A DNA stretch of 64,000 bases from Wurfbainia villosa (lineage: Eukaryota > Streptophyta > Magnoliopsida > Zingiberales > Zingiberaceae): contig CM045988.1 in NCBI GenBank assembly GCA_025175895.1, positions 12,553,647 to 12,617,646 of the forward strand, read 5' to 3'. Positions 11,628 to 23,375 of this stretch are shown here, piece by piece (the first letter of the stretch is position 1; each line of letters begins with the position of its first letter). The notes beneath the pieces are model-generated. The model ran no database searches and was not told the DNA's origin. It saw only the letters and a program-made list of their open reading frames with translations. Made by a program: the position numbers and the translations under genes.

Positions 11628-12498
11628 TGTTAGGGCAATCAATCCATGTGATATGGTTTTAATGTGTGTGGCAAAGAGTTTAAGTTTAGTTATTATTTGT
11701 TTAATATGTGTGTTGGAGTCTTGCAGGACTTAGTAATTCGCACATGGAGCTTTGGCAAGTTTCACCAACTCACAACCTCGTGCATGAGTCGACGAAGGAG
11801 CATTGCGAAGTCGTGCACTTGATGCATCCGAGGGACCGTCGGACAAGATGACTTGAAGCTAAGCTAAGGAAGCAGACTTCTATATTACTTTGTAATTGCT
11901 GTTAGCACTTGATGAAGTTGTGCGCTTGATGCTACCGAGGGACGTGGCCACGAACAAAGAGAGCTTCGGCGAGGGACTTCAAGTGAGATGAGAGAATGAG
12001 TGAAATGTAAGTAGCTCATTAGGTGAACTTGGCCGAATGGCTAAGTGTCGGAGGCTCGACCGCAAGGGTTGAGGTTTACTCGACCGTCGGACGCTCAAAC
12101 GGATGTTAAGTTTGAGGTTTACCCGACATCAGTCGACTGTCATGTCATGGTAGTCGATTGCTCCAAGTTGACTGTGACTCGACTGGTATACGAGTCTGGA
12201 TTTTATGCCATCAGTCGATTGACCTTTGTTTGGCGATCGTAGCGAGACCACCGGTCGTGATGATGGCATCGGTCATCGGTAGTCCGCGAGGTTTCGAGAC
12301 GCGAGAATGGTGGCGTCAGTGCTCGCTTTCGGCACTCGACTGATAGCTCCATCAGTCGATTGATGGGATGATCAGTCGACTGATGTGGAAGTCGTTGGAT
12401 GAAATCCAACGTGGAAGAAGTCGTTATTGGGCAACAGCTACAGGAGTAGTCGACTGATCGAGGCATCAGTCGACAGCTATTGGCCAACGGGAAGAAAA
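11628..12498 (+). repeat. LTR-B fragment inside element A
   Basis: Begins TGTTAGGGCAATC, the same terminus as the minus-strand LTR-B at 6976, and follows it through the palindrome array (12123-12480; two exact copies) to GGGAAGAAAACC, where it stops before the TATA region. Inside it, 11880-11905 is a copy of the flanking LTR A sequence TATATTACTTTGTAATTGCT (also at 11609), replacing about 30 bp of LTR-B. Confidence 0.8.
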
Positions 12499-12637
12499 CC
12501 ATAGGCAAATTGAGAAGTCCTTGATTTGGTCTTGAAGTCCTTGATTTGGTCTTGAAGTCCTTGATTTGGTCTTGGGATGAAAGCCATAGGCAAATTGAGA
12601 AGTCAAGGTGGACCCAAGACCAAATCAAGGACTTCAA
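12499..12637. repeat. Triplicated inverted segment at the LTR-B/gag junction
   Basis: Three tandem copies of a roughly 21-bp unit (AAGTCCTTGATTTGGTCTTG) at about 12512-12575 are the reverse complement of gag sequence at 12611-12636. The stretch CCATAGGCAAATTGAGAAGTC occurs on both sides (12496 and 12585). Arms of about 26 bp could form a hairpin. Confidence 0.85.
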
Positions 12638-14016
12638 GACAAATCTCAAGATAATCGAATTACTTAGTGATTTGATTCCTAACAACATTTGGTCTAGGCT
12701 AGGTAATTTTAGGGATGCTAAGAACCTATGGGACAAGGTGATAAGATTTCATGAAGAGCCCACATTGGTCCATGAAGAGGAAGAATACCCATCAACATCC
12801 GGATCTGAGGATGTTGAAGAATTGCCCACCACATTCGAAGATGTTGATGATTTGGTGGAGACCTCCACCTCTAGCATTGAGGGGGAGGAGAGACCTTCTA
12901 TCTTGGAACAAGTTCAAGAAGAAGCTTCAACATCCGGGAGAAGCAAAAATTCCTTAGGTAACTCAAGTGTTGTTATTATAAATAAAAATCATATAACATG
13001 CTTTGAGTGTAGGGAACAAGGGCACTATAAAAGTAAGTGTCCTAAGAAGGTGAAGAAGGTTCAACTGGCACCAAAAGTCAAAAATGTCGGAGTCCCCACA
13101 ATTAAGAGCAAAGAGCACATTGTGTGCTTCAAATGCAACCAACGGGGACACTACCGAAGCTAATACCCTAGGGGGAAGAAAATGCAAGAAGGGGCATCTC
13201 ATGTAGAGGGAGCTTCTAAAGCTAATCCTAAGGTAAATTTAATTAATGCACCTTCAATTTCTAGGGTTAACAAGTATGCTAGGAATTATTTTAGTTCTCT
13301 TGCAATTATTAATGAAAAGCATGCTAGTAGAAATAATAAGGTTTATTATTTACGTGCTAAGCATGTAAATTTATCTAAGGATAAACCTAGGACCAATAAC
13401 ACTAGAACTATTTTACCTAGGAAATCAATTAGGAGAATAGAAGAAAATTTGGATATTAATCCCAAAAAGTCTAGGCACATGCCTAAGAAGAAAAGGCCTT
13501 CCCAAAAACCTAATGATAAATCAAAATTGGAAAAATTAGAGTTAGAAAACTAAGTCTTGAGGTCAAGACTTGAGAGAATGAAAAAGACCCTTAAGATTAT
13601 AGAAAATTCTATTCAAGGGTCAAATGCCCAAAAGTCAAGACCTAGGGTTCAAGAACAGTCTAAGGGCAAGAAAGGTTTGGGTCACAAACCTATGTCCTAC
13701 CATAATGTTCCATTTGATTATGGAACAACATCTAGGTCTAGGAAAACCAAGGCTAATAGGGAAGTTATCCCTATGACTAGCCATGGTGTTTGCTTAGTGG
13801 CTAAGGACTTAAAAAAAAATCAAGAAAGTCACTAAAAAGGTCAAAGGGAGAGTTACCCCTAGGTTTGACTTAGGAAAGACCCAAAAGACTATGGCTTCAA
13901 AGCCTAAAAGGGTCATTAGGAACGTATCTAGGGAAGTTATCCCTAGTGAATACCTTGTTAACCCAAGGAGCTCCAATAGGTATTGGGTTTCTAGGAGCGT
14001 GATCGATTCACGCTAG
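12590..14016 (+). pseudogene. Gag of element A (N-terminus missing, several stops)
   Basis: Homology to the full Gag at 33430 begins at residue ~55 (EKSRWTQDQIKDFKTNL). It contains a Ser/Thr/Glu-rich linker, a first zinc knuckle CFECREQGHYKSKC and a second with its last Cys replaced (CFKCNQRGHYRS then stop, YPRG). Further stops lie at 13551 and near 13835. The C-terminus follows the family (GLGHKPMSYHNVPFDYG) and ends WVSRSVIDSR at 14016, where intact copies read WVPKSVIDSH. The lost start is replaced by LTR-B and the repeated hairpin, so no normal initiation is possible. Confidence 0.88.
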
Positions 14017-15609
14017 ATGGGTTAGGGTGTGTCAACCCTAAGTGGATGGGTAGTTAACCTAGCCATGGTGAGTTGACACATTAGGATGTGTCAATGTGCT
14101 TGAGAAGTTGAAAAATGATTAAATTGGCACAAATATGTCTTAGAGGTATTGGTGTACTATTTTGGGTTTATGGCACACTTGGGAGATAATGGTATTAAGG
14201 CAAAATAGAATTAATTCCTAGAAATGACAATTTGGATTTAACACTTAGGTATTGTATACCTTAGTATATTTTACTTGTCATGATTTATTTGTCTTGCCAT
14301 GACATGACATCATTTTCATTTTTATCTCTAAAAATATCATGATGATGTTTTAGACTTAGTTTTATATGTCATGTATGCTAAAATTTCATTCACATGCTAT
14401 GACATCATGATTTTGGCACATGCTTAGTTATATCATATATATATCATAATCATATCATGCATAAAATAAAATTGATTTAAGGACCATTGGCATGACTTGA
14501 AGTCTCATGCATAAGGAAATCAAGTAGAGTTGCCTTATAATATGCATGAGACCATTAAAGAACAAAAACTCACATCTCACTAGAATATTTGACTTGAATG
14601 TGTTTTGCATATTTAGATACAAGTGAGATGTTTAGGAAAAAGGAATTAAAGGTTTCAAAAATATTTTAAAAAATCTTGGTGTAGTCTATCTTTTGATAGC
14701 TACCACTATTGAATGGGATGATACAAAGAGGGCTCATTATTGAAGTTTTTCTTAACTTTTGAACTTTGTATAAATCTCACTATTTTGTGGGTAAAATAAT
14801 TTTCTAATATTTTTCACCCATTATGATTGTAATAAGTAATATACATATAAAATTTCAAGATTTTTCAACTTATGTATATTTATTTACAAATTTCAGAAAT
14901 TCATTTCTGAAAATCAGAAAACTGCAAAATGCAGTTATCAGTCGACTACTAGGGAGGCTAGTCGACTGATGTGGGAAGGAGTCGATTGATATCCAATTCA
15001 GTCGACTGATACTGCTGATTTCGGGTAAACCTTGGTTGTTAGGCCCATGTTCAGTTATGTTTTGGTTCTTAACCACTCGTAACCCTAGGATATGCTATGG
15101 AGAGCATTAGAAAGGGTGGAAATCCATTGGATATGGATTAGGAGAAGTGTTTAGGGAGAGTATCAATTTTAAGGTGGATGAGAGTTCATTGTTGAACTTT
15201 GCCTTAATTTTGATTGTCTAATGTTTCTATTAGCTTAGGGACTCTTCAAGGACATTGTTGGTGCAATGGTCAAGGGGGAGCAAGTCTTTAGGGGGAGGTA
15301 TCCATCATGGGGAGATGAATGTGTATTTTTCCTCATGGGAGGAAAATAGAGGGATTACGCCTCTCTTAAGTGATATGGGATTATCACTAAAAAGATTGAG
15401 GGCATGCCAAGGGGAAGATTGTAAGATCTCATTGGGATATGGGACATTCATACCCTTGGAGAGGACCTTTTTGATATAAGTCAAAAAGGGGAAGAAGTTA
15501 TCAAGTTACCAATTGGGTTTGGAATTCTCATTTAGATGTGAGAATTGTCAATTAGGGATAATTGGTAGACTTGAGGGATAGTTTTGTCAATCATCAAAAA
15601 GGGAGAGAT
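14017..15609 (+). other. Conserved non-coding region between gag and 3' LTR of A
   Basis: No open frame of note. Similar sequence occurs at 35002-36536 (G) and, reversed, 41699-43568 (C), so the region is a constant part of gag-only elements. It has ATG-rich CATGACATCAT repeats (14300-14460), a small palindrome group (14938-15010), an internal copy of the LTR terminus TGTTGGTGCAAT (15256-15267), and ends with a polypurine tract AAAAAGGGAGAGAT (about 15596-15609) that would prime plus-strand DNA. Confidence 0.75.
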
Positions 15610-16947
15610 TGTTGGTGCAATCGGCCCGGGTTGACTCGAGCAGTATTTTGATGATAGATAAAACTTATGACATGGGATTGTCATAGGAAAGTCCAACATG
15701 AAGTTGACATGGAAAATCCAAGCATGGGGCTTGGTGTGGAAAAGTCCAAAGCATTGCGAAGTCGTGCGCTTGGTGCATTTGGGAAGTCTTGAGGACTTGG
15801 CAAGTTCACTAGGCTCGGGGTCCTTGAGTCGGTGAAGGATGACATTGCGAAGCCGTGCGCTTGGTGCATCCGAGGGACCATCGGACGGGGAGCGAATGGA
15901 GTGTGGCCCAAGGGAAGCACACTTCGAGGGCAAGAGACGCGAAGGATGGCGTTGCGAAGCCGTGCGCTTGGCGCATCCGAGGGATGTAGGCCGAGGGAAG
16001 GGAGCTTTGGTGGGGAACTCCATGAGGGATGAGGTGGACTTGGCCAAGTGGCTAAGACTGAGTGTCGGATGCTCAAACAACTTGGTGTTTGAGATTTTAC
16101 CCGACATCAGTCGACTGACATAGGTGTAAGTCGACTGCTCCAAGTCGACTAGGGTTCGACTGGTGTTCGATTGACCAAGGCGGTGATCGATCGTATCGTG
16201 GGATGATGATCGATAACACTATCGATCGGTGATGAGGATATTAGTCGACCGATCGGGGTGTTTTCGCCACGAAGGTTTTCGATCAGTGCTCACACTCGAT
16301 GGGATCATCGATTGGTGATGGGCATGATCAATCGACTGATGATGGATCCGTTGGAGTTTTGCCAACGTGGATCAAGTTGTTGTGAGACAGCTGACTCTGA
16401 CCGATCGGTGATAGTCACGATCGATCGGTGATAAAGTAAAATCGACGATGCAGGTTATAAATGGAGCTCAAGATGGAGGATTTCGCCAAGACTTTAAGGG
16501 TGACTTTGGAGGGGAATTGTTGCTGCATTCCAGACCTTCAAGAGTCAACCAAAGCAAGCAACAAACAAGTGATCAAAAGCAATCGGTGAAAAGTGTTCTT
16601 TTGTATTGTATTTGTATTCTTGTTTGTATTTCTATATTACTTTGTAATTGCTTGTACGAGATTTCTCCACCTCCGACGTATTGTCGAGAAGGAGTTTAGT
16701 TAGTGTCGTGCACATAACTAGAGCTCGGTGAGCTCGCCCGTGGAGCAGGAACCATTCGGTTCCGAACCACGTATATCTTGGTGTATTGCGTGTGCTTGTG
16801 TTGTTGTTTGCATTTCTATTTGTTTCTATTATTTCCGCTGCGCTAACAACAATCGTAGACAAGTAACGCACGACGAACGATCATATTCCATCGTACGACG
16901 AAAGAGGGATATTCACCTCCCTCTAGTCGACCACCAACGCTCCAACA
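15610..16947 (+). repeat. Element A 3' LTR, 1338 bp
   Basis: TGTTGGTGCAATCGG...CTCCAACA, preceded by the polypurine tract and followed by TTTGT. TATA box TTATAAATGG near 16454. In the palindrome zone (16106-16440) just one exact CAGTCGACTG remains; the others read as CGATCGGTGAT-type words. Residual ORFs on either strand are shared LTR sequence, not genes. Confidence 0.92.
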
Positions 16948-17449
16948 TTTGTGACTAAGGTCTTTATTCTTAATGGTATTTGTGACTATTTACTTTTGTG
17001 ACATGACTTGGACAAGTGGGGCATGTTAGCGTTACTGTAGCATATCAGTAACTGATCTTGCGGAGACTATGTGTTATGCACGAAGAACATCCAAGGTGCG
17101 ATTGGAATTTGATTTGTAAATCAATAAAGGATTTTTTGTTTTATAATCATCCTTCCAACGACAAACTACGATCGCAAGATCTTCTTATCAAAAGAAAGAA
17201 CTGTAGATTTTGAGTAAACAGTGAATTCACTGTAAGTGTTTATAATTTTTTTTTATACTCATGCATTTTGTAATAAGACTAACATACGTGTATGTCATCG
17301 TTGATACGTGCTTGTTAATTTTAACCATTGATATGATCCTCTTATCTCCTTAATTATCCATTTGTAAACACTCTTTATTATTCTCGTATCTCTAGATATT
17401 TGAAACAATTTTATTTTATATAATAATCATTTTTTATTTAAGATGGTAC

Positions 17450-17474
17450 ATATATATATATATATATATATATA
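17450..17474. repeat. (AT)n microsatellite
   Basis: About 12 uninterrupted AT dinucleotides upstream of BiP. Confidence 0.95.
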
Positions 17475-18035
17475 CTTAGATAATTAATAAATATTTTAAT
17501 TAGGTAATATGAGATCCTAATAAGTATTCATAGTAATCGAGGGAAAAAATTTAAAAAAAAATCATTAGCAATGATAAAATTAGAAAAAATTATTTAAATA
17601 TAAATAAAAATATAATAGGATATCAAATCCAATAATATAAAAAAAAATTCATATAATCAACTTCATCTTCATCTAGTATGATAAAGAGTTTGTAATGGTG
17701 GTTGTTTATAATAATAATTTCGACTAAATTTTTTATAATATATTAAATTAAGGATATTTCTAAAATAAAAATAAAACCTTTGATTATTTTTAAACGAGAT
17801 ATAATAAAACAATGGGTGTATTTTTTGTTTTTATTCATAATTTATTCAAAATTACCCACATTTTACACGAGATGACTCGCCTCCCTTGCCGTTGAAATTG
17901 AGAAAGATCAAGAAACGCCACTCAGTCAAAGATAAAATTTCTAGCCCATCTCTTTGCCAGTCGATGGGTCCCACTTTACCCGCCGCCTGGTTCCCGATCT
18001 CTCTACGACAACGAGATCGCCTCTGGCCCGTCAGA

Positions 18036-18043
18036 TCCACGTC
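18036..18043 (+). promoter_or_regulatory. UPRE half-site TCCACGTC
   Basis: Matches the 3' half of the plant unfolded-protein-response element (ATTGGTCCACGTCATC), bound by bZIP factors such as bZIP28/bZIP60. About 290 bp upstream of the start codon. Short motif, so modest confidence. Confidence 0.4.
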
Positions 18044-18067
18044 TAACGGCTTCCGTCGTCCCAACGA

Positions 18068-18086
18068 CATGGTTACATGCCATTGG
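18068..18086 (-). promoter_or_regulatory. ERSE-like element
   Basis: Plus strand reads CATGG, nine bases, ATTGG; on the minus strand this is CCAAT-N9-CCATG, one base from the ER stress response element CCAAT-N9-CCACG. Spacing is exact. The location, about 120 bp upstream of the TATA box of a BiP gene, fits regulation by ER stress. Confidence 0.6.
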
Positions 18087-18112
18087 CCGAGTGGGGAGCA
18101 ACTCAAGTTTTG

Positions 18113-18125
18113 ATTGGTTCACGTC
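18113..18125 (+). promoter_or_regulatory. UPRE / ERSE-II-like element
   Basis: ATTGGTTCACGTC matches 12 of the first 13 positions of the plant UPRE ATTGGTCCACGTCATC and is one base from ERSE-II (ATTGG-N-CCACG). About 80 bp upstream of the TATA box. With the ERSE-like site it forms a compact stress-response module. Confidence 0.65.
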
Positions 18126-18206
18126 GGAGAAATGACATGTTCACTTTGCCATCAAAGGCGGTGACACGGGTCCAAGTAGCAGATCACCATCCGACTCAGA
18201 GCTCAT

Positions 18207-18212
18207 TATAAA
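18207..18212 (+). promoter_or_regulatory. BiP TATA box
   Basis: TATAAA about 30 bp before the GA-rich 5' UTR and 114 bp before the start codon. Confidence 0.7.
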
Positions 18213-18241
18213 CCTCGCTTTGGGTTCGTTAACTCGACCGC

Positions 18242-18274
18242 GAGAGAGAGAAAGAGAGAGAGAGAGAGAAGGAG
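18242..18274 (+). repeat. GA-rich tract in BiP 5' UTR
   Basis: Imperfect (GA)n run just downstream of the expected transcription start; common in plant 5' UTRs. Confidence 0.8.
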
Positions 18275-18325
18275 GTCAAGTTTTCTTGGCGTTCTCGTTG
18301 GAGAGGAAGCTCCAGGGAAGCGTCT

Positions 18326-21300
18326 ATGACTTCATCTCTGCGGAATCGCGGGTCCCTGATCCTATTGGGTCTCCTGCTCGCTGGTATGCGTTTCTGATCT
18401 GATCTCGTGCCGCATTATACTTCTGATTCTGTTTTGCTGCTCTGATCTCGGCCCCTGCCTTCTTTTTGGTGAATTAATGCGGGGATCCTCATTGGGTTTC
18501 CTTTTGATTAGTCTTAACTCCAGATTGGTTTGATTTATTATTTCGTGTTAATCATATCTGGTGGGAGAGGAGCGTATGCGTATTCTTTTTTAATAGAATC
18601 GGGCACAAATATGTTTCCGGCGGTTGCTCTTCCTGACTGGTTCTGATCTACTCATTTTTGTTGAAATAGTGGAATTTCTATTCAGATAGAGCTGTAGAAG
18701 TATGAAATGCATAATGCTTGGAAATATAGCGTAATTCATCGTTACTCGACTAATTTCAAGGCCTTTTGACATTTGTCAATAATTCTTACTCATCTTCAGT
18801 TTTTTTTTTTTAACGTTGTTGCATGCTCCATGGCTACCTAAAATTTTCTCCCTTTTGTGCTTGAGTGAACTCTTACAATTAGTTGAAATAGGAGAATATT
18901 TTTATGGACATGTCTTAACTCTGGTCTCCGCTAGGAGTTATAGTTGGTATCTTATTTAAGCATTCTTAGCCAACATATACAAGGGGTCTGTATTCATATT
19001 ACACTGACTGTAATACGTTGAGAATCAGTTTTGCCCATTTGCATGAAAAGTTGGCTATTTGATAAGTAAGGCTTATTAATTTGATGAATATATTTGCAGG
19101 ATCTTTGATTGCATTCTCAGTTGCTAAAGAAGAGGCCTCCAAGTTGGGAACAGTTATTGGGATTGATCTTGGGACCACCTACTCTTGCGTTGGTGTCTAC
19201 AAGAATGGCCATGTCGAGATCATAGCCAACGACCAAGGAAACCGCATTACGCCATCTTGGGTGGCTTTCACTGACTCTGAGAGATTGATTGGTGAGGCTG
19301 CAAAGAATCAGGCAGCCGTGAACCCAGAAAGAACTATATTTGATGTCAAAAGATTAATTGGAAGAAAGTAAGTTTACTCTTCTTAATGTGTAATATATTG
19401 TTTTTTTTTCTTTTTCTTTATTCTCTAGATTTTTAGGTAAACTAAACATTTCCTGATACAGATTTGACGATAAAGAAGTTCAGAGGGACATGAAACTTGT
19501 TCCCTTCAAAATAGTGAACAAAGATGGTAAACCTTATATTCAAGTTAAAATCAAGGATGGGGAAGTAAAAGTTTTTAGTCCTGAGGAGATAAGTGCAATG
19601 ATTTTGACTAAGATGAAGGAGACAGCAGAAGCTTTCCTTGGAAAGAAAATTAAGGATGCTGTGGTTACTGTTCCTGGTACGTAGGGAGTTTTAAGATTGT
19701 ACCTTCCTGTCAAATTCGATTTTTTTTTTTATCTTAGAAATCTAATTTCCATTCTTTTTTATGAACCAGCTTATTTCAATGACGCTCAAAGACAGGCAAC
19801 CAAAGATGCTGGCGTAATTGCTGGCTTGAATGTGGCCAGAATAATCAACGAGCCAACCGCTGCTGCCATTGCATATGGCCTGGACAAGAAGGGTGGCGAA
19901 AAGAACATTCTTGTCTTTGACCTTGGTGGTGGGACATTCGATGTTAGCATCTTGACAATTGATAATGGAGTTTTTGAAGTTCTGGCAACAAATGGTGATA
20001 CACATTTGGGAGGTGAGGATTTTGATCAGAGAATAATGGAATATTTCATTAAATTGATCAAGAAGAAGCACGGAAAGGACATCAGCAAGGACAATCGTGC
20101 TCTTGGGAAATTGAGGAGGGAGAGCGAACGTGCCAAGAGAGCTTTGAGTAACCAGCACCAAGTCCGGGTTGAGATTGAATCACTTTATGATGGCTTGGAT
20201 TTCTCTGAGCCCCTAACACGAGCCCGCTTCGAGGAATTGAACAATGATCTATTCAGGAAGACTATGGGGCCAGTGAAGAAAGCAATGGAAGATGCAGGAA
20301 TGGAGAAACATCAAATTGATGAGATTGTTCTTGTCGGTGGTAGCACTAGGATTCCCAAGGTGCAACAGCTTCTCAAGGATTACTTTGATGGCAAAGAGCC
20401 AAATAAGGGGGTTAACCCTGATGAGGCCGTTGCTTATGGTGCAGCCGTGCAAGGAAGCATTCTCAGTGGAGAAGGTGGCGAGGAAACTAAAGGTACTATC
20501 ATGGCCTATTCAGACTATTTATTCAAGTGCCTATCTTAAATGCTCAGTCCTAACATTGTTGATCTTATGCGTTCAGACATTCTTCTTCTGGATGTTGCTC
20601 CACTCACCCTTGGCATTGAAACTGTTGGAGGAGTGATGACTAAGTTGATTCCAAGGAATACAGTCATCCCAACCAAGAAGTCCCAAGTTTTCACAACTTA
20701 CCAAGATCAACAGACTACTGTCTCCATCCAGGTAAAACCGAATTTCTTCCTGGTTATTGCACTCATTTCTCTGCATCAGTTTTTACTAAGACAACTAACT
20801 AAACCGGGGATGGGATGCACTGTAGGTTTTTGAGGGTGAGAGAAGCCTCACAAAAGACTGCAGGCTGCTTGGGAAGTTCGATTTGTCTGGAATTCCAGCA
20901 GCACCAAGGTTTGTCTTTTTAATGCTATTCAGAAATGCTTTCTCATCTTTCAAATTTCTTGCCACTAACTTTGCCTGCGATGATAACACAGAGGCACACC
21001 TCAGATTGAAGTCACTTTCGAGGTCGATGCCAATGGTATTCTGAATGTGAAGGCAGAAGATAAGGGCACTGGCAAGTCTGAGAAAATCACCATCACAAAC
21101 GAAAAGGGCCGCCTCAGCCAGGAAGAGATTGATCGAATGGTTCAGGAGGCAGAGGAGTTCGCGGAAGAGGACAAGAAAGTGAAGGAGAAGATTGATGCCC
21201 GGAACCAGTTGGAGACTTACGTGTACAACATGAAGAACACCATCAATGAGAAGGACAAGCTCGCTGACAAGCTTGAGAGCGAAGAGAAGGAGAAGATAGA

Positions 21301-21487
21301 GGCATCCCTGAAAGATTCACTCGAGTGGCTCGATGACAACCAGAGCGCTGAGAAAGAGGACTACGAGGAGAAGCTCAGGGAGGTGGAAAGCGTTTGCAAC
21401 CCCATCATTTCTGCAGTGTATCAGAGATCCGGCGGCGCACCAGGTGGTGATACCGAGGATGATGATGACTCACACGACGAGCTTTAA
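18326..21487 (+). CDS. BIP: BiP, endoplasmic-reticulum HSP70 chaperone (seven exons)
   Basis: ATP-driven ER-lumen chaperone that binds unfolded secretory proteins. Exons deduced from frame, homology and GT-AG sites: 18326-18383, 19100-19367, 19462-19676, 19770-20492, 20577-20731, 20826-20908, 20992-21487; they join in frame to 665 codons plus stop, the usual plant BiP length. Residues 1-28 are a signal peptide ([20 protein letters not shown], likely cut after SVA). ATPase motifs: [12 protein letters not shown] (41-52), [12 protein letters not shown] (207-218), [12 protein letters not shown] (229-240), [10 protein letters not shown] (367-376). The interdomain linker [13 protein letters not shown] starts at 422. 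The acidic tail ends HDEL, the ER retrieval signal, which excludes cytosolic, plastid or mitochondrial HSP70. No stops or splice defects, so likely functional. The start is chosen because it gives the signal peptide. ER-stress-type promoter sites lie upstream. Confidence 0.97.
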
Positions 21488-21623
21488 GCTGTACGAGAGG
21501 AGAGCGATTTGGAGATCAATTATTCCTTCATACTTTCTTTTCTTGTAATATTACGGTAGCTCATAGGTTTTAGTGATAAGGCCATGGAGGCTTTGGCTTT
21601 AATACTTTTCTGTTCGTTTGTTC

Positions 21624-21629
21624 AATGAA
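21624..21629 (+). terminator. Likely BiP polyadenylation signal
   Basis: AATGAA, a plant near-upstream variant of AATAAA, 137 bp after the stop, following a T-rich region. Confidence 0.4.
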
Positions 21630-21639
21630 ACATTGGCCA

Positions 21640-22700
21640 AAATTTGGAGTTCACGATATGTTGATATGCTCTTTTACCAATTATGTTTTCATTTATTATT
21701 TTATTCCACAGTAGACCAAGCGAATCTGGATTGGAGTAGGTCCGATTTATTTTTATCATAACGTCAACTTGGTTTTTGAATCGTACTACCCGGGCATTTT
21801 CCCGAGAAAATTGGATTTTGTTAAGAGTCTCTTGGTCCACAAAGTCAAAGTAAAGATTTTTTTAATATATATGCAAGTAGGTTCTCAATTACTAGCAACG
21901 TGTGCACGTATTAAAGAAAAAGAATCAGATTCTTCTCCTGATCAGGTAAGTGTTATTTCATCTTTATAATATGTCAGTGTATGATTCCATGAATGTTAAC
22001 AATTTTCATGAACGATAACAATGATACCAGAGCAATATCATTTGTGATAAATGATATAGTTATTTTTCATATGAATCATGTAAGTCGTAATTGCAAATTA
22101 CTTACCGATCGGATCAGGGGATGAATAATCTTAGCATCGCTTGGTGCACATGATTTCATTGACGAAATCTGATCGGATTGTATGTCTCGATGAATGAGGT
22201 CGATCTACGAGTTACTAGAAAAATCTGTTGTGATTTTCACCATCTTTAGATCCTCATCACCTCAGTACAGGAGGATAATAGGATCTGTAAAAAAAACAAA
22301 AAAAAAAAAAATTGCATATGACTTTTTTTTGTTTTTTGTCTATCTCTTCGTAAAAATTCTGCAAGCGATTTTAATGTTGAAATTCAGCTAAATTAAGCAT
22401 CAAGGCTCCTGTTCGAGACCGAACGCATTGTTGATGGAGTTTGCTCTGTTGCAATAGATAAAATCGCGATTTGAAGTCGCGGTATGAGGCGAAACTATGT
22501 CGCCGAATGTCGTAGTCATCGGATCTATCACGATTTGTCGTCATCACCGGTTAAAATCATGATCTGTAATTATTTGCACAAGAAACTGTCGTCATCTTGT
22601 GTGGAAAGAGCGGAAGCTTTTGTGGCAACGGAGTTGAGGAGCAGATGTAGGCAGAGAAGAAATAGTCGAAGAGGAAAGTTTTTTTTCTGTTTCTTTTTGG
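21640..22700. other. Intergenic DNA downstream of BiP
   Basis: No gene supported; small frames (for example 21769-21969 and 22484-22705) lack any recognisable domain or codon pattern. Contains an A-rich run at about 22288-22312. Confidence 0.6.
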
Positions 22701-23375
22701 CATAGGTTTCAATGATTGAAATGAATAAAATGTTCACGTGGTTGCAAATCGATACTCGCATGAGGAGAGCTAGGCTCAGTACTCGGATGAGTGAGCACTA
22801 TGCTTTGTACTCAAAAGCACTCAACTTAATGGAAAAAGCACGTGGTGATCAGAATATCATGTAATGACACTTGGAATATCAGTGCTATTCCTGTGTTTGA
22901 GTACCAAAGTCGGCATTGGTTGACTTGTTTAAGTTGACAATGGTCAACAGAACTCATAACTTGATTGCCGAGTAGTTGTTTGAAACAATTAGGACTCAAC
23001 ATAAATAACTTAGAGATAGGCTAAGTGAACTAGAGTTAGTGGCTAGGGACAATGAGAAGACAGAATACTATACATGTTGGTTAAGTGTCTGGGGTACTCG
23101 GAGCAAATTGAATGGTGTTTGGGTTCTCACGAATTCACAACCAAATTGAGTCTTAATAGTTTTAGTCGACTAGACTTAGATGATGGTCGATTGGTAAAAA
23201 TATCAGTCGACTGGTCTAAGCGGATCAGTCAACTATTCTCCAGAGAATCAAGGAAATTTGTTCTTGATTTATTGTGTTGGTTCTATGTCTATATAAATTG
23301 AATTTAGACGGTATATGTACTAGTTTGTCGGTTTTGTACTAGCTTAATTAATTTCAATTTTTTCAGATAACACGG
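22701..23375 (+). other. Promoter/leader-like region before an interrupted gag-like frame
   Basis: Contains one exact CAGTCGACTG (about 23206) and altered copies (GTCGACTAGAC, CAGTCAACTA) between 23163 and 23235, then a TATA box (TATATAAAT at 23290-23298) about 60 bp further, then a T-rich tract ending TTTTTTCAG at about 23366, which looks like a 3' splice site just before ATG 23376. The arrangement (palindrome then TATA) repeats that of the LTRs in this window, so this may be an LTR of another family, but I could not place its ends. Confidence 0.45.

Larger units (their letters stand above)
10578..16947 (+). mobile_element. Element A: gag-only copia-like retrotransposon, rearranged
   Basis: Starts TGTTGGTGCAATCG at 10578, ends CTCCAACA at 16947, and is flanked by a perfect 5-bp duplication TTTGT (10573-10577 and 16948-16952), so it is one insertion. 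The body holds a degraded gag and about 1.6 kb of non-coding DNA but no protease, integrase, RT or RNase H. The 5' side is chimeric: the LTR stops at 11627, a piece of LTR-B follows, then a repeated hairpin, then gag lacking its start. No primer-binding site remains. The 3' LTR is complete. Confidence 0.9.
16953..18067. other. Intergenic, remnant of K-type tail then BiP upstream region
   Basis: The first ~100 bp continue the sequence interrupted by element A. The rest is AT-rich, without supported genes, and includes an AT microsatellite. From about 17880 the base composition becomes mixed and the proximal BiP promoter begins. The short frame at 17886-18113 lies in this promoter and is not supported. 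Confidence 0.6.

Noticed and set aside
17886..18402. Small frames upstream of BiP
   Set aside because: They lie in the promoter and 5' UTR/exon 1; the 18220-18402 frame is out of frame with the signal peptide.
19742..20161. Open frame antisense to BiP (139 codons), also 20249-20452
   Set aside because: Shadow of the conserved BiP exon on the other strand.
18326..21487. Cytosolic or plastid HSP70 for the chaperone gene
   Set aside because: Signal peptide plus C-terminal HDEL define the ER-luminal BiP.
22484..22761. Small frames downstream of BiP
   Set aside because: No start context, domain or similarity that I can see; chance length.
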